Shown here one piece after another: positions 1 to 7,362 of a DNA stretch of 19,946 nucleotides. Below the pieces are notes generated by a model, which made no database searches, had not been told where the DNA came from, and was given only the letters and a program-made list of their open reading frames with translations. How positions within the stretch are numbered: the first letter of the stretch is position 1; each line of letters begins with the position of its first letter. This DNA is from Fodinibacter sp045807225. GTDB taxonomy: Bacteria > Actinomycetota > Actinomycetes > Actinomycetales > Dermatophilaceae. Made by a program: the position numbers and the translations under genes. The DNA lies in contig JBJMHU010000080.1 in the NCBI GenBank assembly GCA_045807225.1, forward strand, positions 1-19,946, given 5' to 3'.

Positions 1-1
1 G

Positions 2-1774
2 TCCTTCAAGGACTTCTACCTCAAGCAGAGCAACGGGCGCTTCCTGGCCAAGGGCGACGTCTCGGACTGGGTCAAGGTGCCCTACAACGAGGCGCGCTAC
101 GGGTCGAACAAGTTCTCGGACAGCCAGGTGTACTGGCCCTTCATCAAGGACACGGGCAACGCCTGGTACGACGCCCAGAAGGCGGCCGGTAAGAGCGACG
201 CCGAGATCAAGACCTACCTGGCGCAGTTCGACAAGGTGGACCGCTACGACGGCGACGGCGACGGCGTCTTCAACGAGCCCGACGGCTACATCGACCACTT
301 CCAGGCGATCCACGCCGGAGAGGGCGAGGAGGCCGGTGGGGGCGCTCAGGGCGAGGACGCCATCTGGTCGCACCGCTGGTACGCCTACTCCAACGGAGCC
401 GGGCGCACCGGCCCCGCCGAGAACCTGGCCGGCGGCACCCAGATCGGGAACACGGGCATCTGGATCGGTGACTACACCACCGAGCCCGAGAACGGCGGCC
501 TCGGCGTGTTCGCGCACGAGTTCGGCCACGACCTCGGCCTGCCCGACCTGTACGACACCGCCGGTGGGGACAACGGCACCGGCTTCTGGACCCTGATGAG
601 CGGTGGCTCGTGGCTCAACCACGGCACCGACTCGATCGGCACCACGCCCGGCTACATGGGTGCGTGGGAGAAGCTGCAGCTCGGCTGGCTCGACCACAAG
701 ACGGTGCCCTACGGCACCGACACGACGGTCAAGCTCGGCCCGGCCGACAAGGCCAGCAAGTCCGCTGCCCAGGCGATCGTCGTCCCGCTGCCCGACCGCA
801 CGGTCACGACCGAGCACAACGCCCCCCACTCGGGGACCGCCGAGTGGTGGAGCGGTCTGGGTGACAACCTCAACGCGACGCTGAGCCGCAGCATCGACCT
901 CACCGGCCAGACCGCCGGCTCGGTGAGCGCCTGGGTGCAGGGTGGCCTGGAGGTCGACTACGACTACCTCTACGCCGAGGTGTCGACCAACGGTGGCACC
1001 AGCTGGACCCAGGTCGGTGCGGCCGTCAACGGCATCTTCCCGTGGCAGCAGAAGACCTGGGACCTGTCGGCCTACGCCGGGCAGAACATCCAGTTCCGCT
1101 TCCGCGTGGCGACCGACGGCGGCGTGGCGAGCGAGGCGTTCCTCGACGACATCGCCGTGACCCTCGGTGGCGCCACCACCACGGACGACGTCGAGGCCGG
1201 TGCAGGTGCGTGGACCGCGAAGGGGTTCAGCATCATCAACGGCACCACCTCGCGCACCGTGCAGGACATGTACCTGGCCGAGAACCGCGTCTACAGCGGC
1301 TACGACCAGACGCTGAAGACCGGGCCCTACAACTTCGGCTACGGCAACACGCGGCCCGACTGGGTCGAGCGCTTCCCGTACCAGAACGGCCTGCTGGTCT
1401 CGTACGCCAACGGCGAGTTCACCGACAACAACACCTCCGCCCACCCGGGCGGTGGCGAGGTGCTGCCCGTCGACGCGCGGCCCGCGCCGGTGACCTTCCC
1501 GGGCGGCTTCCTGCTCGGCAACCGTCGCCAGCCCTTCGACGCCACCTTCGGGCAGGAGGCCACCGACGCGGTGACCTTCCACCGCAACAGTGTCGCGGCG
1601 GTCGTGCCGTCCAGCCCCGGCATCCCGACGTTCGACGACTCGGTCAAGGACCGCTACTGGTCCGCGAAGAACCCGTGGAACTCCACCAAGGTGGCCGGTT
1701 CCGGCACGTCGATGACCGTCTCGAAGACCTCGGACGGCGGCGACGAGCTGCAGGTGAAGGTCCGCTTCCGCTGA
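2..1774 (+). CDS. Immune inhibitor A-type M6 metalloprotease, 5' truncated by window edge
   Basis: Secreted zinc metallopeptidase of the M6 (immune inhibitor A) family; members are exported and degrade proteins outside the cell. The reading frame is open from base 2, and the residues before the first in-frame GTG (77) already match the family (FKDFYLKQSNGRF, then VPYNEARYG), so the true start and any signal peptide and propeptide lie upstream of the window. The zinc site HEFGHDLGLPD (HEXXH at 515-529, third ligand Asp in the GLPD part) is intact. An Asp-rich DGDGDG segment near 250-285 resembles a calcium loop. The C-terminal half (about 830-1750) holds beta-rich modules of the MAM-like/VEG type that follow the catalytic domain in this family. 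The end at TGA 1772 is natural and a strong hairpin follows. It is functionally unrelated to its neighbours. Family assignment is secure; substrate unknown. Confidence 0.9.
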   Translation, partial: SFKDFYLKQSNGRFLAKGDVSDWVKVPYNEARYGSNKFSDSQVYWPFIKDTGNAWYDAQKAAGKSDAEIKTYLAQFDKVDRYDGDGDGVFNEPDGYIDHFQAIHAGEGEEAGGGAQGEDAIWSHRWYAYSNGAGRTGPAENLAGGTQIGNTGIWIGDYTTEPENGGLGVFAHEFGHDLGLPDLYDTAGGDNGTGFWTLMSGGSWLNHGTDSIGTTPGYMGAWEKLQLGWLDHKTVPYGTDTTVKLGPADKASKSAAQAIVVPLPDRTVTTEHNAPHSGTAEWWSGLGDNLNATLSRSIDLTGQTAGSVSAWVQGGLEVDYDYLYAEVSTNGGTSWTQVGAAVNGIFPWQQKTWDLSAYAGQNIQFRFRVATDGGVASEAFLDDIAVTLGGATTTDDVEAGAGAWTAKGFSIINGTTSRTVQDMYLAENRVYSGYDQTLKTGPYNFGYGNTRPDWVERFPYQNGLLVSYANGEFTDNNTSAHPGGGEVLPVDARPAPVTFPGGFLLGNRRQPFDATFGQEATDAVTFHRNSVAAVVPSSPGIPTFDDSVKDRYWSAKNPWNSTKVAGSGTSMTVSKTSDGGDELQVKVRFR

Positions 1775-1791
1775 CCTGAGCTGCAGCACCG

Positions 1792-1834
1792 CGACGGTGC
1801 CCCCGAGGAGCTGGCCTCCTCGGGGGCACCGTCG
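1792..1834 (+). terminator. Hairpin terminator after the M6 protease gene
   Basis: A perfect inverted repeat: arm 1792-1810, loop 1811-1815 (CTGGC), arm 1816-1834, giving 19 consecutive pairs. It starts 17 bases after the protease stop codon and ends before the glnA2 promoter region. No U tract follows, which is common for actinobacterial terminators. It separates the protease transcript from glnA2. Confidence 0.85.
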
Positions 1835-1878
1835 TCTCCCGCCCCGGTCGCGGTTACCCCCAGGAAACACGGGTGCGG

Positions 1879-1884
1879 CAGGAT
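1879..1884 (+). promoter_or_regulatory. Possible -10 box of glnA2 (leaderless start)
   Basis: CAGGAT ends 7 nt before the ATG at 1891, the spacing expected if transcription starts on the A of the ATG. No good Shine-Dalgarno lies between them. The box is a weak match to TANNNT and I see no clear -35 element, so this is tentative. Confidence 0.3.
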
Positions 1885-1890
1885 CGACAC

Positions 1891-3228
1891 ATGGACCGTC
1901 AACAGGAGTTCGTCCTGCGCACCATCGAAGAGCGCGACATCCGCTTCGTGCGGCTCTGGTTCACCGACGTCCTCGGAACCCTGAAGTCGGTCGCCATCGC
2001 ACCCGCCGAGCTCGAGGGTGCCTTCGCCGAGGGCATCGGCTTCGACGGCTCGGTCATCGAGGGGTTCGCCCGGGTCTACGAGGCGGACATGCTCGCGCAG
2101 CCCGACCCCGGCACCTTCCAGGTGCTGCCCTGGCGCGGTGAGAGCCCTGGCACCGCCCGGATGTTCTGCGACCTGACCCTTCCCGACGGCACCCCCAGCG
2201 TGGCCGATCCCCGGCACGTGCTGCAGCGAGCGCTGACCAAGGCCTCCGACCAGGGGTTCACCTTCTACACCCACCCCGAGATCGAGTTCTTCCTCCTCAA
2301 GAACGGCTGGGCCCCCGGGCAACGCCCCGAGCCGATCGACCAGTCCGGCTACTTCGACCACGTGCCCCAGGGCACCAGCCACGACTTCCGCCGGGCGGCC
2401 ATCTCCATGCTCGAGACGATGGGCATCTCGGTGGAGTTCAGCCACCACGAGGGGGCGCCGGGCCAGAACGAGATCGACCTGCGCTACGCCGACGCGCTCT
2501 CGACCGCAGACAACATCATGACCTTCCGGGCCGTCATCAAGGAGGTGGCCCTCGAGCAGGGCATCTACGCCTCGTTCATGCCCAAGCCCTTCGCCGAGCA
2601 CCCCGGCTCGGGCATGCACACCCACCTCTCGCTGTTCGAGGGCGACACCAACGCCTTCCACGAGCCGGGCGCGCCCTACCAGCTGTCGAGGACCGCCCGC
2701 CGGTTCATCGCCGGGCTGCTGCACCACGGGGCGGAGATCACCGCCGTCACCAACCAGTGGGTCAACTCCTACAAGCGCCTCTGGGGCGGGGGAGAGGCGC
2801 CCGCGCACCTCACCTGGGGGCACAACAACCGCTCGGCGATGGTGCGGGTGCCGATGTACAAGCCGACCAAGGGCAACAGCAGCCGCGTCGAGGTGCGCAG
2901 CCTGGACAGCGCGTGCAACCCCTACCTCTCTTTCGCCGTACTCGTCGCGGCGGGGCTGAAGGGCATCGAGGAGGGATACGAGCTGCCGCCCGAGACCGAG
3001 GACGACGTGTGGAGCCTCACCGACGCCGAGCGCAAGGCCATGGGCATCAAGCCGCTGCCCTCCAGCCTCAGCGAGGCGATCGCCATCATGGAGGGCAGCG
3101 AGCTCGTGGCCGAGACCCTGGGCGAGCACACCTTCGAGTTCTTCCTGCGCAACAAGCGGGCCGAGTGGGAGGACTACCGCAACCAGGTGACCCCCTTCGA
3201 GCTCGAGCGCTACCTGCCGCGGCTGTGA
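1891..3228 (+). CDS. glnA2: Glutamine synthetase family protein, GlnA2 type
   Basis: Type I glutamine synthetase-fold enzyme (ATP-dependent gamma-glutamyl amide formation), 445 aa, about the length of mycobacterial GlnA2 and similar to it throughout. I chose ATG 1891 because MDRQQEFVLRTIEERDIRF matches the conserved N-terminus; the in-frame GTG at 1873 would add six unconserved residues. Visible motifs: latch loop FDGSVIEG (residues 51-58), HPEIEFFLL, EFSHHEGAPGQNEIDLRYADA, ATP-binding KPF...GSGMHTHLS (232-247), NRSAMVRVP and RVEVRSLDSACNPYL. Tyr363 sits in GYELPPE, where the adenylylated Tyr lies in regulated GSI enzymes. glnE follows after 13 nt, so the two are probably co-transcribed. GlnA2 of Streptomyces coelicolor is reported to act on polyamines (gamma-glutamylpolyamine synthetase), so ammonium may not be the only or main acceptor here. 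Family is certain; substrate is not. Confidence 0.93.
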   Translation: MDRQQEFVLRTIEERDIRFVRLWFTDVLGTLKSVAIAPAELEGAFAEGIGFDGSVIEGFARVYEADMLAQPDPGTFQVLPWRGESPGTARMFCDLTLPDGTPSVADPRHVLQRALTKASDQGFTFYTHPEIEFFLLKNGWAPGQRPEPIDQSGYFDHVPQGTSHDFRRAAISMLETMGISVEFSHHEGAPGQNEIDLRYADALSTADNIMTFRAVIKEVALEQGIYASFMPKPFAEHPGSGMHTHLSLFEGDTNAFHEPGAPYQLSRTARRFIAGLLHHGAEITAVTNQWVNSYKRLWGGGEAPAHLTWGHNNRSAMVRVPMYKPTKGNSSRVEVRSLDSACNPYLSFAVLVAAGLKGIEEGYELPPETEDDVWSLTDAERKAMGIKPLPSSLSEAIAIMEGSELVAETLGEHTFEFFLRNKRAEWEDYRNQVTPFELERYLPRL

Positions 3229-3241
3229 CCGGCGGCCACTG

Positions 3242-6238
3242 GTGAGCTCGCGCGGGCCGGGGTCGGTCCCGGTCGCCATCGCCCGGCTCGGGTTCGCGGA
3301 CCCGGCCCGGGCCAAGGGCCTGCTCGACGACCCGGCACTCGCCGCCCTCATCCACAGCCGCGAGCACATCGAGGCGCACGGGCTGGCCGCGGCGCTCGCC
3401 GAGGTCAGCGACCCGGACGGCGCCCTGCTGGGGCTCGTGCGGTTCATGGAGGCGGTCGCCCGCGAGCCCGGGCTGCGTGGTCCGGTCACCACGGCGATGG
3501 GCACCCCCGGGCCCGCACGACATCGCCTGCTCGCGGTGCTCGGCAGCTCGGCGGCGCTCGGCGACCACCTGTGCGCCCACCCCGAGCACTGGTCGGCGGT
3601 CACGGAGGCGACCGTGCTCGACGTGGACGAGCGGGTGCGCCGGCTGGTGACGGCCGTGACCACGCCGGGACCGGTGCCTGCTGTCGACGTGCTGCGCACG
3701 GCATACCGCGAACAGCTGCTCGGCATCGCGGCCCTCGACGTCACCTCAGCGGACCCGGCGGCCGGGCTCCCCGAGACGGCGGCCGCGCTGGCCGACCTCG
3801 CGCAGGCCGCCCTCGAGGCGGCGCTCGCCATCGCGCGTGAGGAGGTGGGGCCGGATGCCGACCGCACCCGCCTCGCGGTCATCGCGATGGGCAAGACCGG
3901 CGGGTGCGAGCTGAACTACATCTCCGACGTCGACGTCATCTTCGCGGCCGAACCGGCCGAGGGGGTGCCGGAGGATGAGTCGACGGCCGTCGCCACCGAC
4001 CTCGCGACCCGCCTGATGCGGATCTGCTCGGCGTCGACCCCGGCCGGCTCGCTGTGGCAGGTCGACCCGGCGCTGCGCCCCGAGGGCAAGAACGGTCCGC
4101 TGGTACGCACCGTGGCCAGCCACCGCGCCTACTACGAGCGCTGGGCCAAGACGTGGGAGTTCCAGGCGCTGCTCAAGGCCCGCCCCATCGCCGGCGATCC
4201 CGGTGTGGGACAGGCGTACTGCGAGGCCGTGCAGCCGATGGTGTGGCAGGCATCGGCCCGCGAGAACTTCGTCGACGACGTGCAGGCGATGCGGCGGCGG
4301 GTCGAGCAGCACATCCCACCGGCGGAGGCCGACCGCCAGCTCAAGCTCGGCCCCGGCGGGCTGCGCGACGTCGAGTTCTCGGTGCAGCTGCTCCAGCTGG
4401 TGCACGGCCGGGCCGACGAGTCGCTGCGCACCGGGACCACCCTCGACGGGCTCGCCGCCCTGTCCGCCGGGGGCTACGTGGGGCGCGACGATGCCGCGAC
4501 GCTCGCCACGGCATACCGGCTGCTGCGCACCCTGGAGCACCGCATCCAGCTGTTCCGGCTGCGGCGCACCCACCTCATGCCCACCGCCGAGAGCGACCTG
4601 CGCCGGCTGGGTCGGGCTCTGGGGCACCGCTCCTCGCCGGCCGAGGCGGTCGTCACCCAGTGGCGCGCCCAGCAGCGCGAGGTGCGCCGCCTGCACGAGC
4701 GCATCTTCTACCGGCCCCTGCTCTCGGCCGTGGCCCGGCTGTCCGACTCCGACGTGCGACTCACCCCGGAGGCGGCCCGGGAACGCTTGTCCGCGTTGGG
4801 TTTCCGCGACCCCCGCGGCGCGCTGCGTCACCTGGAGGCGCTCACGGACGGCATCAGCCGGCGAGCGGCCATCCAGCGCCAGCTGTTGCCGGTGATGCTC
4901 GGGTGGTTCGCCGACGAGGCCGACCCGGATGCCGGGCTGCTCGCCTTCCGCAAGATCAGCGACGAGCTGGGCTCGACGCACTGGTACCTACGGCTGCTGC
5001 GCGACGAGGGGTCGGCTGCCGAGCGCCTGGCGCACACCCTGGCTCGCAGCCGGTTCGCCGCCGACCTGCTCGAGCAGGCGCCCGAGTGCGTGCAGTTCCT
5101 CGGCGACTCCTCCGGCCTGATGCCGCGCTCGCGCGAGGACGTGCTCCGTCGGATGCGGTCGGCGGCCGGTCGCAAGGACGACCCCGCCTCCGCCGTGCTC
5201 GCAGCCCGCACCATCCGGCGCTCGGAGCTGTTCCGGGTGGCCGTGGCCGACCTCACCGGTGCGCTGACCCTCGAGGCGCTGGGCGCGGCGATGACCGACC
5301 TCACGGCGGCCCTGCTCGAGGTGTCCCTCGAGGTGTGCCTGGGCGACCTCGAGGAGCGCACCGGCGCCCCGGCGCTCACCCGGCTGCTCGTCGTGGGCAT
5401 GGGGCGGCTCGGTGGGGGCGAGCAGGGCTACGGCTCGGACGCCGACGTGGTGTTCGTGCACGAGCCGGTCGAGGGAGCCGACGAGGCGGCGGCCCAGACC
5501 CAGGCGCTCGAGGTGGTCAAGGAGCTGATCCGGCTGCTCGGGCTCCGGGGGCCCGACCCCAACCTCGACGTCGACGCCTCGCTGCGGCCCGAGGGCAAGG
5601 GCGGCCCCCTCGTGCGCTCGCTGGAGTCGTTCCGCCAGTACTACGGCCGCTGGTCGCTCGTGTGGGAGGCGCAGGCCCTGCTGCGGGCCGCGCCGGTCGC
5701 CGGCGACCCGGGACTCGCCGAGCGGTACCTGGCGCTGATCGCCCCCATCCGCTGGCCGTCAGCCGGGCTCGACGAGGGCAAGGTGCGCGAGATCCGCACG
5801 CTCAAGGCCCGGATGGAGGCCGAGCGGCTGCCGCGAGGTGGCGACCGCAAGACGCACTTCAAGCTCGGCCACGGCGGCCTGTCGGACGTCGAGTGGGTGG
5901 TGCAGCTCGTGCAGCTGAAGCACGCCCACCAGCACCCCGAGCTGCGCACCACCTCGACGCTGGGCGCGCTCGGGGCCGCGGAGCGGCTGGGCCTGGTGCG
6001 GCCCGAGCACGCCGCCGACCTCGCCGCCGCGTGGCGGTTGGCCTCGTCGATGCGCAACGCCGGCGTGCTGTTCCGGAACAAGGCGCTCGACGCCCTGCCC
6101 ACCGACCCGCGTGACGCCGACGGCATCGCCCGCATCCTCGGCCTGCCGGGTGGCTCGGGGCAGGAGCTCGCCGAGCGCTACCGGCGGGTCGCCCGGCGGG
6201 CCCGCGCGGCCCATGAGGCCGAGCTCTACGACTCCTGA
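3242..6238 (+). CDS. glnE: Bifunctional [glutamine synthetase] adenylyltransferase/deadenylase
   Basis: GlnE attaches AMP to a glutamine synthetase tyrosine when nitrogen is plentiful and removes it when nitrogen is scarce. At 998 aa it matches the mycobacterial protein (about 994 aa). Two nucleotidyltransferase cores are visible: N-terminal GKTGGCELNYISDVD (217-231), the deadenylase-type core with its SDxD metal site, and C-terminal GMGRLGGGEQGYGSDAD (719-735), the adenylyltransferase core. Each is followed by a related segment (LRPEGK.GPLVR, then KLGPGGLRDVEF or KLGHGGLSDVEW), showing the internal duplication typical of GlnE. In the second core the usual Lys of GMGKLGG is Arg. GTG 3242 is the only sensible start between the glnA2 stop and conserved sequence; its Shine-Dalgarno is poor, suggesting coupling to glnA2. 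The end is natural at TGA 6236. Confidence 0.95.
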   Translation: MSSRGPGSVPVAIARLGFADPARAKGLLDDPALAALIHSREHIEAHGLAAALAEVSDPDGALLGLVRFMEAVAREPGLRGPVTTAMGTPGPARHRLLAVLGSSAALGDHLCAHPEHWSAVTEATVLDVDERVRRLVTAVTTPGPVPAVDVLRTAYREQLLGIAALDVTSADPAAGLPETAAALADLAQAALEAALAIAREEVGPDADRTRLAVIAMGKTGGCELNYISDVDVIFAAEPAEGVPEDESTAVATDLATRLMRICSASTPAGSLWQVDPALRPEGKNGPLVRTVASHRAYYERWAKTWEFQALLKARPIAGDPGVGQAYCEAVQPMVWQASARENFVDDVQAMRRRVEQHIPPAEADRQLKLGPGGLRDVEFSVQLLQLVHGRADESLRTGTTLDGLAALSAGGYVGRDDAATLATAYRLLRTLEHRIQLFRLRRTHLMPTAESDLRRLGRALGHRSSPAEAVVTQWRAQQREVRRLHERIFYRPLLSAVARLSDSDVRLTPEAARERLSALGFRDPRGALRHLEALTDGISRRAAIQRQLLPVMLGWFADEADPDAGLLAFRKISDELGSTHWYLRLLRDEGSAAERLAHTLARSRFAADLLEQAPECVQFLGDSSGLMPRSREDVLRRMRSAAGRKDDPASAVLAARTIRRSELFRVAVADLTGALTLEALGAAMTDLTAALLEVSLEVCLGDLEERTGAPALTRLLVVGMGRLGGGEQGYGSDADVVFVHEPVEGADEAAAQTQALEVVKELIRLLGLRGPDPNLDVDASLRPEGKGGPLVRSLESFRQYYGRWSLVWEAQALLRAAPVAGDPGLAERYLALIAPIRWPSAGLDEGKVREIRTLKARMEAERLPRGGDRKTHFKLGHGGLSDVEWVVQLVQLKHAHQHPELRTTSTLGALGAAERLGLVRPEHAADLAAAWRLASSMRNAGVLFRNKALDALPTDPRDADGIARILGLPGGSGQELAERYRRVARRARAAHEAELYDS

Positions 6239-6274
6239 CGCTGCCAGGTACTGTTCCGCGCCGGTGCACACGGC

Positions 6275-6280
6275 GAGAAT
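6275..6280 (+). promoter_or_regulatory. Possible -10 box for the CMD-family gene
   Basis: GAGAAT ends 7 nt before ATG 6287, in the leaderless position seen before several other genes here. The 48-nt gap after glnE allows a separate promoter. No -35 is evident. GGCGAG directly before the ATG is too close to serve as a normal Shine-Dalgarno. Confidence 0.35.
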
Positions 6281-6286
6281 GGCGAG

Positions 6287-6901
6287 ATGTTCATCTCAGG
6301 TGTCGACGAGGACGTCGCGACGGGTGACGTCGCCGAGTACTACGCGGGCCAGCGAGCGGCCTGGGGGTTCCTGCCCAACTATGCGCCGGCGTTCTCCACC
6401 AGGCCGGACGTGGCGGCGGCCTGGAACGCGCTGAACCTCGCCGTGCGGGGCGGCATGGACCGGCGCCGCTTCGAGATCGCCACCATCGCCGCCGCGCGAG
6501 CGCGACGGTCGACCTACTGCACGGCGGCGCACTCGGCCTTCCTGCGGGACGTCTGCGCCGACGAGGCAACGATGGAGGCGATCGCCGAGCACCCGGACGG
6601 TGCGGCCCTCTCCGAGCAGGACCGCGCGGTCTACGCCTTCGCGACGAAGGTGGCCGCCGACGCCTCCTCGGTCGGTCAGGACGACGTCGACGCCCTGCGC
6701 GCTTCCGGGCTGGACGATGCCGATGTCGCCGACGTGGTCTTCGCCGCCTCCGCCCGGCTGTTCTTCACGGCGGTGCTCGACGGGCTGGGCGCCGAGCTCG
6801 ACCAGCAGACCGCAGGCACGTTCGCTCCCGCGCTCCTCCGGTCGATGGTCGTCGGCCGGCCGGCGGCCGTCAGCCCAGGGAGCGACGGGTCAGCCGGATG
6901 A
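6287..6901 (+). CDS. Carboxymuconolactone decarboxylase (AhpD-like, peroxidase-related) family protein
   Basis: 204 aa, all-alpha CMD/AhpD-like protein of the 'uncharacterised peroxidase-related' branch. The signature region is RFEIATIAAARARRSTYCTAAH, with Cys78 and His82 in a YCxxxH arrangement and a conserved Glu upstream. AhpD-type enzymes carry CxxC here; the first position is Ser75 (STYC), so a classical dithiol active site is not present, although SxYC variants are common in this branch. The remaining sequence is helical and Ala-rich, with LSEQDRAVYAFATKVA and a second hydrophobic helix near residue 160. No membrane segment or signal peptide is visible. The 3' end overlaps the convergent neighbour by 32 bp. 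The reaction is unknown; a role in peroxide or thiol redox balance is only a family-level inference. Confidence 0.8.
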   Translation: MFISGVDEDVATGDVAEYYAGQRAAWGFLPNYAPAFSTRPDVAAAWNALNLAVRGGMDRRRFEIATIAAARARRSTYCTAAHSAFLRDVCADEATMEAIAEHPDGAALSEQDRAVYAFATKVAADASSVGQDDVDALRASGLDDADVADVVFAASARLFFTAVLDGLGAELDQQTAGTFAPALLRSMVVGRPAAVSPGSDGSAG

Positions 6902-7256
6902 AGCCGTTGGGGAAGTCCCCTCGCCGCAGCATGAACCCGGTGAGCCCGTGCGCCGCCGGGCGTGCGACGTCCTGGTCGACGAACTCCGGTTCGCTGCAGG
7001 CGTAGTCGACACCCTTCCACCGGATCGTGCACTCGCCGGCAGCCCGCACGTTGCGCACCCAGTCGGTGCCTCGCCCCCAGGGCAGCGCGATGAGGAAGGT
7101 GGTGTCGGTCGGGATGACCGCGATCGGCACGACGTACTCCTTGCCGCTGCGACGGCCGCGGTGGTGCAGGGCGGCCCAGACCGGCATGAACCGGCGCCCG
7201 GCCAGCACGAGGGCGACCTTGTTGAACTGCTTCGCGGCTGCGGGTGGACCTGCCAT
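6870..7256 (-). CDS. Nitroreductase family deazaflavin-dependent oxidoreductase (Ddn-like)
   Basis: 128-aa split beta-barrel protein of the deazaflavin-dependent nitroreductase family, whose members use reduced F420 (some bind other cofactors). Diagnostic segments: HHRGRRSGKEYVVPIAV near the N-terminus, then LPWGRGTDWVRNVRAAGECTIRWKG, the typical (Y/W)G..TDWVRNV..AG motif. I start it at ATG 7256 (MAGPPAAAKQFNK); the frame stays open upstream, but that sequence is unconserved and would enter hisD. Its Shine-Dalgarno is unclear: a GAGGGG on this strand lies about 15 nt upstream of the ATG. It is the only minus-strand gene, convergent with the CMD gene and divergent from hisD. It suggests that the organism makes F420. 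Substrate unknown. Confidence 0.82.
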   Translation of the reverse strand: MAGPPAAAKQFNKVALVLAGRRFMPVWAALHHRGRRSGKEYVVPIAVIPTDTTFLIALPWGRGTDWVRNVRAAGECTIRWKGVDYACSEPEFVDQDVARPAAHGLTGFMLRRGDFPNGFIRLTRRSLG

Positions 7257-7349
7257 CGGTCCATGGTGCCCCTCACCGGACCCGGCAGCGAGGTGATCGC
7301 CGGGGCGACCGCCCAGCGGGCGGCATCCGGCCCGGCCGGAGGCGAAACC

Positions 7350-7355
7350 TAGACT
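7350..7355 (+). promoter_or_regulatory. -10 box of the his operon (hisD, leaderless)
   Basis: TAGACT, a near-ideal actinobacterial -10, ends 8 nt before the hisD ATG at 7363. Transcription would start at or one base before the ATG, giving a leaderless mRNA. No Shine-Dalgarno and no recognisable -35 are present. This argues against a leader-peptide attenuator for this operon. Confidence 0.65.
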
Positions 7356-7362
7356 TGGCGGC

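Noticed and set aside
1873..1890. Upstream GTG as start of glnA2
   Set aside because: Adds six residues not seen in homologues; ATG 1891 gives the conserved MDRQQEFVLRT start.
1654..3894. 746-codon minus-strand open frame opposite glnA2 and glnE
   Set aside because: Low-complexity Arg/Ala/Gly/Ser translation with no family resemblance; a product of GC-rich third positions opposite two certain genes.
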